Assembly (NCBI GenBank): GCA_963814645.1
Contig: CAWFDX010000004.1
Coordinates: 806,001 to 870,000, forward strand
Reading direction: 5' to 3'
DNA: 64,000 bases
DNA from: RYN-230 sp963814645
GTDB taxonomy: Bacteria > Actinomycetota > Actinomycetes > Streptosporangiales > Streptosporangiaceae
Under the pieces are notes generated by a model. That model was not told the origin of the DNA. It searched no databases and saw only the letters and a program-made list of their open reading frames with translations. Positions 42,605 to 50,907 of the stretch are shown here, piece after piece; position 1 is the stretch's first letter, and every line of letters begins with the position of its first letter. The translations under genes were made by a program, and so were the position numbers.

Positions 42605-43369
42605 TCAGCGTGGCAGCCGGCGCCACAGCGGCCGCGGCAGCAGCCGGAGGCCGCCGGCCAGCACGGCCAGCGAGGCCGGCACCCACACGGTGCCGGACGG
42701 GGACGGCCGGCCGAGCGCCCGGGCCACCGCCGCCCCGACCTGCGCCGGGGTGCTGGACAGCGGCGCGGGCGGCATCCCGGCCGTCATCCGGCCGATCACG
42801 AAGCCGGGCCGGACCAGCAGCACGCCCACCCCGGTGCCGTGCAGCGCGTCGGCCAGGCCGCGGGCGAACGCGTCCAGGCCGGCCTTGGCCGAGCCGTACA
42901 CGTAGTTGGCCTTGCGTGGCCGGATGGCGGCCACCGAGGACAGCACCACGATGGTGCCGTGGCCCTGTGCGCGCATCCGGCCGGCCGCGGCCAGCAGCGC
43001 GGTGACGTGCCCGGTGAAGTTGGTCTCGACCAGCCGCCCGGCGCTCAGCGGGTCGCGGTCCAGCAGGTCCTGCGCGGTCAGGATGCCCGCCGCGGAGATG
43101 ACCAGGTCCACGTCCCCGGCCGCGAAGGCCTCTTCGATGACCGCCTGGTGGGTGTCCAGCGCGGTGGCATCGTAGTGCAGCGTCCGCACCGAGCCAGCCG
43201 TCAGGGCCTTCCCGGCCGCCGCCAGCCGCTGCTCGTCCCGGCCGGCCAGCAGTATCTCGGTCCGCCCGGGCAGGCCAAGCGCGGCCAGGATCTCCAGGCC
43301 GATCTCGCTGGTCCCGCCGAGCAGGAGCACCCGGTTCACGTCCGCCGGGGCCGGCCGCCTGAGCTGCAC
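42605..43369 (-). CDS. DprE2-like decaprenylphosphoryl-D-erythro-pentulose reductase (SDR)
   Basis: The product is 254 residues from GTG 43369, with AGGAGG upstream. The NAD-binding loop is LLLGGTSEIG (residues about 15-24), with catalytic Ser145 and Tyr158/Lys162 in YVYGSAKAGLD. Sequence details including LSSVAAIRPRKANYVYGSAKAGLD and the C-terminal LLPRPLWRRLPR closely follow mycobacterial DprE2. DprE2 reduces the keto intermediate to decaprenyl-phosphoryl-arabinose for cell-wall arabinan. Its usual partner, the FAD enzyme DprE1, is not in this window. Confidence 0.78.
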   Translation of the reverse strand: MQLRRPAPADVNRVLLLGGTSEIGLEILAALGLPGRTEILLAGRDEQRLAAAGKALTAGSVRTLHYDATALDTHQAVIEEAFAAGDVDLVISAAGILTAQDLLDRDPLSAGRLVETNFTGHVTALLAAAGRMRAQGHGTIVVLSSVAAIRPRKANYVYGSAKAGLDAFARGLADALHGTGVGVLLVRPGFVIGRMTAGMPPAPLSSTPAQVGAAVARALGRPSPSGTVWVPASLAVLAGGLRLLPRPLWRRLPR

Positions 43370-43382
43370 TGCACCGCACCTC

Positions 43383-43420
43383 CTGAGTCAACGCATCTGG
43401 CTGAGTCACTACGCATCTGG
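43383..43420. repeat. Direct repeat after the UbiA-like stop codon
   Basis: CTGAGTCAACGCATCTGG (43383-43400) is followed by CTGAGTCACTACGCATCTGG (43401-43420); the second copy has two extra bases. It fills most of the 52-bp gap between the UbiA-like and DprE2-like genes, immediately downstream of the former's stop. Confidence 0.8.
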
Positions 43421-43421
43421 A

Positions 43422-44372
43422 TTATCCGGCGTCCGGCACTAACGCCAGCAGGCCGGTCCCGAACAGCACCAGCCAGCCCAGCTCGCAGCAGACCATCAGC
43501 CGGTCCCGGGAGATCAGGTCTTCGACCGGTTTGGCCTGCTCATGCCCGGTCAGCCAGTCGAACCGGATCAGTGCGGCGGCCAGCGGCGCCGCGCTGACCA
43601 GGTGCAGCACCCGGGTCCCGGTCCCGGCCTGGCCGGCCGCCCAGAGCAGGTAAGCGGTGATCATGCCCACCGAGACGGCCCGCTGGCCCAGCCGCAGCCA
43701 GTTGACCCGGTACCAGCGCATCACCGGGCGGGTCCGGGCCGCCCGCGGGCCGAGCACGGACAGCTCGGTGAACCGCTTGGCGATCGCCACCATCAGCGCG
43801 CCCAGGCTGCACACCAGGAGGAACCAGCCGGACGGCGGCACCCGGGTGGCGCTTGCCCCGCCTAGCGCGCGCAGCACGAAGCCGCTGGCCACGAACACCA
43901 GCTCGACCACCGGGAGGTGCTTGAGCGCCGCGCTGTAAAACAGCGACACGGCGAAGTACACGAAGACCAGCAGGCCCAGCGCGTCCATGTCGAGCCACAG
44001 GCAGGCCGCCTCGGCCAGGCCCAGGCTGAGCACGGCCACGGCCAGCGCGTGCCCCCGGGGCAGCCGGCCAGCGGCCACCGCGCGCAGCCGTTTCACCGGG
44101 TGCCGCCGGTCCCGGTCGGCGTCCAGCACGTCGTTGACGAAGTACACCGCGGCCGCGGCGGCGGTGAACGCGGCCGCGGCCACCAGCGCGTAGCCCAGGC
44201 CGTCATCCCGGCCCAGTGACGCCCCGGCCAGCGGCGCGGCGAAGACCAGCAGGTTCTTCGGCCACTGCCGCGGCCGGGCGGTCTGTACGACGGCGGCCAG
44301 CCAGCCGGGCAGGCCGCCCGGACGGCTGAGCGCGCCCGGCGGGACGTCGGCCGCCCTGGTGCGGGTCGTCAC
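43422..44372 (-). CDS. Decaprenyl-phosphate phosphoribosyltransferase-like UbiA-family protein
   Basis: The product is 316 residues from GTG 44372 (GTGA overlap with the previous stop). It has about eight to nine membrane helices, ARPRQWPKNLLVFAAPLA, and the prenyl-phosphate/Mg motif N80-D81-VL-D84 in YFVNDVLDADRDRRHPVKRLRAVAAG. ALKHLPVVELVFVASGFVLRALGG and KRFTEL closely match mycobacterial Rv3806c, which transfers 5-phosphoribose to decaprenyl phosphate. With the DprE2-like gene this provides two steps of the decaprenyl-phosphoryl-arabinose route. Confidence 0.83.
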   Translation of the reverse strand: MTTRTRAADVPPGALSRPGGLPGWLAAVVQTARPRQWPKNLLVFAAPLAGASLGRDDGLGYALVAAAAFTAAAAAVYFVNDVLDADRDRRHPVKRLRAVAAGRLPRGHALAVAVLSLGLAEAACLWLDMDALGLLVFVYFAVSLFYSAALKHLPVVELVFVASGFVLRALGGASATRVPPSGWFLLVCSLGALMVAIAKRFTELSVLGPRAARTRPVMRWYRVNWLRLGQRAVSVGMITAYLLWAAGQAGTGTRVLHLVSAAPLAAALIRFDWLTGHEQAKPVEDLISRDRLMVCCELGWLVLFGTGLLALVPDAG

Positions 44373-45652
44373 CGTGCGTACACAGCGGTGAAGTCGCGGC
44401 TGGCCGGTGCGTAGTACCGGTCCGGCGGCTGGATCTGGGTCGGCAGCAGGTTGACCGGAGTCGGGTCGGCCGGGTGGTGCTTCGGCAGGTAGTACATGTA
44501 GGACATCCAGTCCGGGTTGATGTCCAGCTCCATGGCCGTCACCGCGCCCGCCCGCTGCAACAGCTCAGCCAGTTCGCGCACGTTCAGCGCGGGGCCGTAG
44601 GCGAAGATCACCCGCCCGTCGCTGGTGACACCGATGCCGGACCGCCACACGTAGTAGCCGCCGCCCAGGGTGGCGCCCCAGGCGCCCTCGACGTTGTAGT
44701 CGACCGTGGCCGGGATCTTCCCGTGCGCGACGATCATGTGCAGGTTCTGCCGCACCCCGACCACGTTGGGGCCCATCCGCACCGAGCCGCCCCAGTTCCC
44801 GATCGCGATCCGCCCGTCGCGGTAGTACACGACCGACGCCACCCCCTTGGTCAGCGTCCCGCTGGTCGCGCCGTTGAGGTAGAAGCCGCCGCCGGATGTG
44901 GCGATCTTGAAGCCGCCGTTGAACGTGGCGAGCAGCCCAAGCCTCTTGCCGGGCACGATGTATGGCTGGGACTTCCAGGGACCGGGGCCTGGGTCTTCCG
45001 CACCTGGGTGCAGCTGGAACCGCACCAGGTGCTGGTTCATCGACACGATGCCCGCGACGTAGGACGTATAAACGCTGCTCGCGCGCAGGTAGGTGCCGTA
45101 GATGGCGGGCTGGCCATCGGCCGTGCCGAGCACCCGCCAGCGGCCCTCGCCGGGCAGCGGATGGGCCACGAACGGCTTGAGCGCGGCGGGCGCCGGGTAG
45201 CTGGGCGTGGCCTTGCCGTGCGACTTGTGCGGCGCGGACTGGACCGGACCGGCGCTCGGCCCGGTCAGCGCGAACGACGGCTTGCCGCCCGCTTTCGGCG
45301 GCGAGTAGGTGAGCCACTCGCCGAGCGTGACCACCGGGCCGAGGTAATGGTCCCGGGCCCATTCCGCCATCCGCTCCGAGATGGTGCCCCCGCCCGGCAT
45401 GGTCAGCGCGTGCCCGATGGAAAAAACAAGCCAGATAATGAACGCCAGTACCGCCGCCATCACCACTTGGAACCAGCGTCGGCTGCGGAGCCGGCGTCGG
45501 GTGCGGGACCGGCCAGCCCGGCCGTGCCGGCGGCGCGGTGGTCCGCCGGGCAGGCCTGGATCGCCGCCCGACGGATCAGCGTCCGGCCAGGACGGCTCGG
45601 ACTCCGCCACTCCAGTGTCTGGGTCACGCCGGAACGATGCCGGTCTAGGCAC
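44369..45652 (-). CDS. Membrane-anchored phosphodiester glycosidase (NAGPA-domain) protein
   Basis: The product is 427 residues if GTG 45652 is the start, chosen for GGAGGG 9 bases upstream; a TTG at 45700 is possible. A Pro/Arg-rich cytoplasmic start is followed by a membrane helix (about 63-83, FQVVMAAVLAFIIWLVFSIG). The extracytoplasmic domain resembles the NAGPA/phosphodiester glycosidase family, with ATFNGGFKI, FYLNGATSGTL, NVEGAWGATLGGGYYVWRSGIGV and AMELDINPDW. Such domains cleave sugar-phosphodiester bonds or act in envelope polymer turnover. It is the first gene of the operon with the UbiA-like and DprE2-like genes. Confidence 0.78.
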   Translation of the reverse strand: MPRPASFRRDPDTGVAESEPSWPDADPSGGDPGLPGGPPRRRHGRAGRSRTRRRLRSRRWFQVVMAAVLAFIIWLVFSIGHALTMPGGGTISERMAEWARDHYLGPVVTLGEWLTYSPPKAGGKPSFALTGPSAGPVQSAPHKSHGKATPSYPAPAALKPFVAHPLPGEGRWRVLGTADGQPAIYGTYLRASSVYTSYVAGIVSMNQHLVRFQLHPGAEDPGPGPWKSQPYIVPGKRLGLLATFNGGFKIATSGGGFYLNGATSGTLTKGVASVVYYRDGRIAIGNWGGSVRMGPNVVGVRQNLHMIVAHGKIPATVDYNVEGAWGATLGGGYYVWRSGIGVTSDGRVIFAYGPALNVRELAELLQRAGAVTAMELDINPDWMSYMYYLPKHHPADPTPVNLLPTQIQPPDRYYAPASRDFTAVYAR

Positions 45653-45945
45653 CCACGTTCTCCCTCCGATTTGCCGGGACAGAGAGATCACCGCAGCCAA
45701 AGGCAGCCGCTACGGTGCCTGTAACTGGGCCTGCGGGGGGCCCGTGCCGGGAGCCAGGCTCACCATGCTCGGTATTGGCAACGTTCCCGGGCGGGCGGGA
45801 CCCAAACGATAGGTGTACTCGGGAAACATGAAGACTGCGTTAAGGCGGCGCCAAGTATCCGGGGTCTGGATGGCTGGCATCCCGGAGCCGGGTCCGGGCT
45901 GCGCCCAATAGGCTGGATTCGTGGCAAGTTCCCAGGCAGACGGAG

Positions 45946-46782
45946 ATGCGGGTGCGGCTGTGCACGTTCCGGCCCGGTGACGGGCCGCTGGAAGGCTGGC
46001 CGGGCCGGGTCGACGGCGAGCACATCGTCCAGCTGGACGCCCCTGACCTGATCACGGTGCTGGCCCGGCGCGGTCAGGTAGCCGGCGCGGCCACCTGGCG
46101 GGCGGCCGACGTCCAGCTGCTCGCGCCGGTGCCCCGGCCACCCTCGATCCGCGACTTCTTCGCGTTCGAGCAGCACATCGCGACCGCCCGGGCCAACCGC
46201 GGGGCCACCGTGCCGGCCGAGTGGTACGAGTTCCCGGTCTTCTACTTCACCAACCCGGCCGCGATCACCGGGCCGGACACCGAGGTCCCGTACCCGGCCG
46301 GCACAGCCGAGCTGGACTACGAACTCGAAGTGGCCGCGGTAATCGGCGCGGACGGCCAGATCGGCGGCTTCACCGTGATGAACGACTGGTCGGCCCGGGA
46401 CATCCAGCGCAAGGAGATGCGCGTCGGGCTGGGCCCGGCCAAGGCCAAGGACTTCGCCACCAGCTTCGGCCCGGTGCTGGTCACCGGGGACGAGTTCGAC
46501 GGCTCGCAGGCGGTCATGACGGCCCGGGTCAACGGCGTGGAACGGTCCCGCGGCCAGCTGGCCGACCTGCACTACCCGTGGCCCGCCATCCTGGCCCAGG
46601 CGGCGCGGAACACCGAGCTGCGGCCAGGCGACATCATCGGCTCCGGCACGGTCGGCACCGGCTGCATCCTGGAGCACAACGACGGCCGCTGGCTGCAGCC
46701 CGGTGACGTGGTCGAGATGGAGGTCGAGGGCATCGGCATCCTGCGCAACACGGTCGGCCGCCCGGTCACCGGGGCGGCCTGA
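45946..46782 (+). CDS. Fumarylacetoacetate hydrolase family protein
   Basis: The product is 278 residues from ATG 45946 (CGGAG upstream). The C-terminal metal-dependent domain shows DYELEVAAVIG, MNDWSARDIQRKEMRVGLGPAKAKDFATSFGP and GDIIGSGTVGTGC, the FAH family core. Members hydrolyse C-C bonds in acylpyruvates or decarboxylate oxaloacetate; the substrate is unknown. It is separated by 1 bp from the L-2-hydroxyglutarate oxidase gene, implying a shared dicarboxylate or keto-acid function. The 293-bp gap upstream shows no strong promoter. Confidence 0.88.
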   Translation: MRVRLCTFRPGDGPLEGWPGRVDGEHIVQLDAPDLITVLARRGQVAGAATWRAADVQLLAPVPRPPSIRDFFAFEQHIATARANRGATVPAEWYEFPVFYFTNPAAITGPDTEVPYPAGTAELDYELEVAAVIGADGQIGGFTVMNDWSARDIQRKEMRVGLGPAKAKDFATSFGPVLVTGDEFDGSQAVMTARVNGVERSRGQLADLHYPWPAILAQAARNTELRPGDIIGSGTVGTGCILEHNDGRWLQPGDVVEMEVEGIGILRNTVGRPVTGAA

Positions 46783-46783
46783 G

Positions 46784-48001
46784 ATGGCGGACGGCGGCGA
46801 CAGCTACGACGTCATCATCATCGGCGGCGGTCTGGTCGGGCTGGCCACCGCAATGGCACTGCTGGCCCAGCGGCCCGGGTTGCAGCTGGCCGTTCTGGAA
46901 AAGGAAGTTGCCGTTGGCACCCACCAGAGCGGGCACAACTCGGGTGTCATCCACGCCGGCCTGTACTACCAGCCGGGCAGCCTGAAGGCGCGGTTCTGCA
47001 CCGCCGGGCGGCTGGCCATGATGGAGTTCGCGGAGCAGCACCAGATCCCGTACCGGCAGACCGGCAAGCTGGTGGTGGCGACCCGGGACAGCGAGCTGGC
47101 GCGGCTGGCCAGCCTGGCCGAGCGGGGCCGGGCCAACGGGCTGGCCGTGCGGGAGATCGGCGCGGGCGAGATCGCCGAGATCGAGCCGGCCGTCCGCGGC
47201 ATCCGGGCACTGCACATCCCGGAGAGCGGCGTGATCGACTACGGGCTGGTCGCGGCGGCCTACGCGGACACGGTCCGCCAGCGCGGCGGCCAGGTGCTCT
47301 GCGGGCACGGGGTGCGCGGCCTGGCCCGCACCGCCGGTGGCTGGCTGGCCGACACGGACGGCGGGCCGGTGCGGGCCGGGCTGGTCATCGCCTGCGCCGG
47401 GCTGCAGGCCGACCGGATCGCCGCGCTGACCGGCCAGAGCAGCGGCGAGTACCGGATCGTCCCGTTCCGGGGCGACTACTACACGTTCCGCCCGGCCGCG
47501 GCCGGCCTGGTCCGGGGGCTGGTCTACCCGGTGCCCGACCCGGCCTTCCCGTTCCTCGGCGTGCACTTCACCCGGGGCATCGACGGCACGCTGCACGCCG
47601 GGCCGAACGCGGTGCCCGCGCTGGCCCGGGAGGGCTACGGCCGGCTGTCGGTGAACGGCCGGGACCTGCTGGACAGCCTGCGCTTCCCCGGGCTGCGCAA
47701 GCTGGCCCGGGCCTACGCCCGGACCGGCGCGCTGGAGATCTACCGGGACCTGGTCAAGCCGGCCTACCTGGCCGAGATGCGCCGGTACATCCCGCAGCTC
47801 ACCGCGGCCGACATCACGTTCGGCCCGTCCGGGATCCGGGCGCAGTGCCTGAGCCGGTCCGGCGGGCTGGTCGACGACTTCCTCATCGAGGCGGGCGACG
47901 GGATCATCCACGTGCTGAACGCGCCGTCGCCGGCGGCCACCGCGTCGCTGGTCATCGGCCAGCACATCGCCGAGCGGGCGGTCACGTCGGCTAGCCGGTA
48001 A
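46784..48001 (+). CDS. lhgO: L-2-hydroxyglutarate oxidase (FAD-dependent)
   Basis: The product is 405 residues from ATG 46784. The FAD dinucleotide fold is DVIIIGGGLVGLATAMALL (about residues 9-27). TGTHQSGHNSGV-type residues appear as VGTHQSGHNSGVIHAGLYYQPGSLKARFC, and FVRGDYY-like as PFRGDYYTFRP, both diagnostic for LhgO. The C-terminal GGLVDDFLIE is also family-typical. It oxidises L-2-hydroxyglutarate to 2-oxoglutarate with electrons going to quinone or oxygen. Confidence 0.92.
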   Translation: MADGGDSYDVIIIGGGLVGLATAMALLAQRPGLQLAVLEKEVAVGTHQSGHNSGVIHAGLYYQPGSLKARFCTAGRLAMMEFAEQHQIPYRQTGKLVVATRDSELARLASLAERGRANGLAVREIGAGEIAEIEPAVRGIRALHIPESGVIDYGLVAAAYADTVRQRGGQVLCGHGVRGLARTAGGWLADTDGGPVRAGLVIACAGLQADRIAALTGQSSGEYRIVPFRGDYYTFRPAAAGLVRGLVYPVPDPAFPFLGVHFTRGIDGTLHAGPNAVPALAREGYGRLSVNGRDLLDSLRFPGLRKLARAYARTGALEIYRDLVKPAYLAEMRRYIPQLTAADITFGPSGIRAQCLSRSGGLVDDFLIEAGDGIIHVLNAPSPAATASLVIGQHIAERAVTSASR

Positions 48002-48011
48002 GGCGGGCCGG

Positions 48012-48572
48012 TCACGAGTGGGCGCCGCCGGCCGGGCGGTACACATGGATCACCGTCCCGTCCGGGAAAGTCCTGGCCTCGGCGAGATCCACGCGCAACG
48101 GCTTGGCCAGATCCTTGAACAGCGGCAGCCCGCCGCCCAGCGCGACGGGCAGGATCACCAGGCGGTACTCGTCGATCAAGCCGAGCCTGGACAGCGCCTG
48201 CACGAACGCGGCGCCGCCGTGGGCCATGATCTCGCCGCCGGGCTCATCCTTGAGGGCGGCTATCTCCTCGGTGAGGTCGCCGCGGGCGATCCGGGAGCCG
48301 GCCCAGCCGGCCGTCGGCAGCGTCCGGGAGAACACCACCTTGGGCAGCGTGTTCATGAAGCCGGCGTACTCGCCCGTAGCGTCCGGCCAGTAGCCGGCCA
48401 TCTGCTCGTAGGTGACCCGGCCCATGATGTGCGTGCCGACCTTGCGCAGCGACGCGACCTTCCACGCCCGCACGTCCGGATGCTCGGCCGGCAGTCCCCA
48501 GTCGCCTTCGCCGCCCGGCCCGGCGACGTACCCGTCCAGCGTGACACCCATCTGCAAGACCAGTTGCTTCAT
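48012..48572 (-). CDS. Dihydrofolate reductase-fold (RibD C-terminal) protein
   Basis: The product is 186 residues from ATG 48572, with GGGAG 5 bases before. KQLVLQMGVTLDGYVAG, HIMGRVTYEQMAGYWP, EIMAHGGAAFVQAL and LVILPVALGGGLPLF are motifs of the RibD-C/YyaP-YqjY dihydrofolate-reductase superfamily. These are NADPH-binding reductases of mostly unknown substrate. It is divergent from a LysR regulator, a common regulator-target layout. Confidence 0.88.
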   Translation of the reverse strand: MKQLVLQMGVTLDGYVAGPGGEGDWGLPAEHPDVRAWKVASLRKVGTHIMGRVTYEQMAGYWPDATGEYAGFMNTLPKVVFSRTLPTAGWAGSRIARGDLTEEIAALKDEPGGEIMAHGGAAFVQALSRLGLIDEYRLVILPVALGGGLPLFKDLAKPLRVDLAEARTFPDGTVIHVYRPAGGAHS

Positions 48573-48671
48573 CGCAGCTCCCGCGTGAGCGTTTCCTCGT
48601 ACCCGGCTAGCAGGTAGAGCCTCGCCGGGAGCTGGCCCCGCGTCCAATACATGGGGCCATAACCTGATGGC

Positions 48672-49568
48672 ATGGATGTCAACACCCGGCTGCTGCGCTA
48701 CTTTGCCGCGGTCGCCGCCGAGGGGAACCTCACCCGCGCGGCCGAGCGGCTGTTCGTGTCCCAGCCGGCGCTGACCAAGCAGATCAGGCAGCTGGAGAAC
48801 CAGCTGGGCGAGCGGCTGTTCATCCGGTCCCGGGCCGGAATGACCCTCACCCCGGCAGGCCAGACGCTGGCCGACCGGACCCCGGCCGTGCTGGCCAGCT
48901 GGGACCAGGCGCTGCGGGAGACCAAGGCCGCCAGCCGCGCGGAACAGGTGCTGCGGGTCGGCTTCATGTCCAGCGCGGCCAACGAGGCCACCCAGCAGAT
49001 CATCGCCGCGTTCGCCTGCCGCCGGCCGGGCTGGCGGGTGGACCTGCAGCAGGCCGCCTGGTCAGATGCCACCGCCGGGCTGGCCAGCGGCGATGTCGAT
49101 GCTGCCTTGCTCCGGCTGCCGTTCCCCGGCCAGGACGACGTGCGGATCGAGGTACTGCTCACCGAGCCCCGCTGGGTGGCGCTTCCAGCCACCCATCCAC
49201 TCGCCGCCTGTGCTGAGATTCCCTTCCGCCAGCTGTGGGACGAGCCGTTCGTCGCCGCGCCGGAGGAGACCGGCTGCTGGCGGGATTACCGGCTGGCCAC
49301 CAGCGAACGCCAGGGTCATCCGGTCCGCATCGGATACGTCACCGACCAGCCCGACGCCTGGCTGGCCGCGATCGCCAACGGCTACGGCATCGCGCTGGCC
49401 CCGGAATCCGCCGCCCGGTACTACGCCCGTCCCGGCATCGTCTACCGGCCGGTCACCGGGGTCAGCCCCAGCCAGGCCGGCGTCGCCTGGCCGCCCGCCA
49501 ACGACACCGACCCGGTCGTCCAGGACTTCGTCCGCTGCTGCCTGGACAACAGGCCAGCCGGCCCGTAA
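48672..49568 (+). CDS. LysR-family transcriptional regulator
   Basis: The 298-residue protein has an N-terminal winged helix, RLLRYFAAVAAEGNLTRAAERLFVSQPALTKQIRQLENQLGERLF. The C-terminal periplasmic-binding-like effector domain is about 90-295. It is divergent from the RibD-like reductase gene across a 99-bp gap and so is its likely regulator. I found no clear T-N11-A site. Confidence 0.9.
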   Translation: MDVNTRLLRYFAAVAAEGNLTRAAERLFVSQPALTKQIRQLENQLGERLFIRSRAGMTLTPAGQTLADRTPAVLASWDQALRETKAASRAEQVLRVGFMSSAANEATQQIIAAFACRRPGWRVDLQQAAWSDATAGLASGDVDAALLRLPFPGQDDVRIEVLLTEPRWVALPATHPLAACAEIPFRQLWDEPFVAAPEETGCWRDYRLATSERQGHPVRIGYVTDQPDAWLAAIANGYGIALAPESAARYYARPGIVYRPVTGVSPSQAGVAWPPANDTDPVVQDFVRCCLDNRPAGP

Positions 49569-49632
49569 CGGTTCCGGAACGCTGCGGCGCGTAGGCTCGG
49601 CCCATTCTGGGCCGGTCGGCGGAGGGGACGGC

Positions 49633-50907
49633 GTGCCGGTGAGCAGGGAGCGGCTGGCAGAGTGGGCAGCACCGGCTGCCGCGGTCGCGCTCGGCCTGAT
49701 CACGGTCGCGGCCGGGCTGTCCACGGTGCCGCTGGACAGCGCGATCCACCAGAGCGGGCCGGGTGGGCCGGTGGGTGACCTGCTGCTCACCGTGGCCGTC
49801 ATGCTGCCCGCGGCCGGGATCGGCAGCCTGCTGGCCGCCCGCCGGCCCGGCAACCCGCTCGGCTGGATCCTGCTAGCGATCTTCCTGATCGCGGTCGCCC
49901 CGGTCGGCCAGTACGCCGTCCTCGACTACCGGATGCATCACGGCACGCTGCCGCTGGGCTGGGTGGCCGTGCTGGTTGCCGCGGCCTGGCCGGTGTTCCT
50001 GCTGCTCACCGCCGTCCTGGTGTGGCTGTTCCCGGACGGCAGGCTGCCGGTGGGCCGCTGGCGCCGGCCCGCCGTGGCGATACTCGCGGCCGGGATTCTG
50101 CTGGCCCTGGCCGCGTCCGGCAACGGCGTCGCCGCGGCTGCCCGGCACGACGTTAGGGTCGATGCCACCGGCACGCTCACGACTGACCAGCAGGGGGTCT
50201 GGAACGTGCTGCACGGCGCGCTGGCCTTCGCCGTGCTGGCCAGCTGGCTGGCCTGGGTGGTCATCCAGGTGCCCCGGTACCGGCGGTCGGCCGGGGAGCG
50301 CCGCCAGCAGCTCAAGTGGCTGTACAGCGGCGTGGTCGTGTTCGTCGTCTCGGTGGCGGCCGCGTCGCTGGCATCGGGCAGCTCGGATGGCATTGGCCTG
50401 GTGGTCAGCAACCTGCTCACGCCGCTGGGCTACGCCGCGTTCGCGGCCTGCATCGGTGTGGCGGTGCTGAAGTACCGGCTGTACGCGATCGACCGCATCG
50501 TCAGCCGGGTGATCACTTACGCCGTTGTCACGGCGCTGACCGCCGGGCTGTTCGTGGGGCTGGTGCTGCTCGCCACCCAGGTGCTCCCGGTCCGGCACAC
50601 CCCGATCGCGGTGGCGCCCGCCACGCTGGTGGTGGCCGCGCTGTTCAACCCGCTGCGGCGCCGGGTGCAGCGCGCCGTGGACCGGCGGTTCAACCGGTCC
50701 CGGTACAACGCCGAGGCGATCGTCGCGGCCTTCACCGCCCGGACCCGGAAGACCGTGGATCTGGCCGCCGTGCAGCGCGATCTGACCGACGCGGTGTTTG
50801 GCGTGTTCGAGCCCGCACACGTGTCAGTGTGGCTCACCGCCGGGCATGATGCTGCGCCTGGCCGCGGGGGACGACCCGCAGCCGGGCGACGTTCGTGGAC
50901 CAGCTAG
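49633..50907 (+). CDS. Polytopic sensor-type membrane protein lacking a kinase domain
   Basis: The product is 424 residues from GTG 49633 (GGAGGGGACGGC upstream). It has about eight membrane helices (LGLITVAAGLSTVPL to LTAGLFVGLVLLATQVLPV). Then comes FNPLRRRVQRAVDRRFNRSRYNAEAIVAAFTARTRKTVDL, the juxtamembrane segment of actinobacterial membrane-integrated histidine kinases. The protein stops soon after FEPAHVSVWL, before any HisKA or ATPase region. It may act as a stand-alone sensor, or be a family with this natural end. Its last 4 bp overlap the opposite MFS gene. Confidence 0.7.
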   Translation: MPVSRERLAEWAAPAAAVALGLITVAAGLSTVPLDSAIHQSGPGGPVGDLLLTVAVMLPAAGIGSLLAARRPGNPLGWILLAIFLIAVAPVGQYAVLDYRMHHGTLPLGWVAVLVAAAWPVFLLLTAVLVWLFPDGRLPVGRWRRPAVAILAAGILLALAASGNGVAAAARHDVRVDATGTLTTDQQGVWNVLHGALAFAVLASWLAWVVIQVPRYRRSAGERRQQLKWLYSGVVVFVVSVAAASLASGSSDGIGLVVSNLLTPLGYAAFAACIGVAVLKYRLYAIDRIVSRVITYAVVTALTAGLFVGLVLLATQVLPVRHTPIAVAPATLVVAALFNPLRRRVQRAVDRRFNRSRYNAEAIVAAFTARTRKTVDLAAVQRDLTDAVFGVFEPAHVSVWLTAGHDAAPGRGGRPAAGRRSWTS

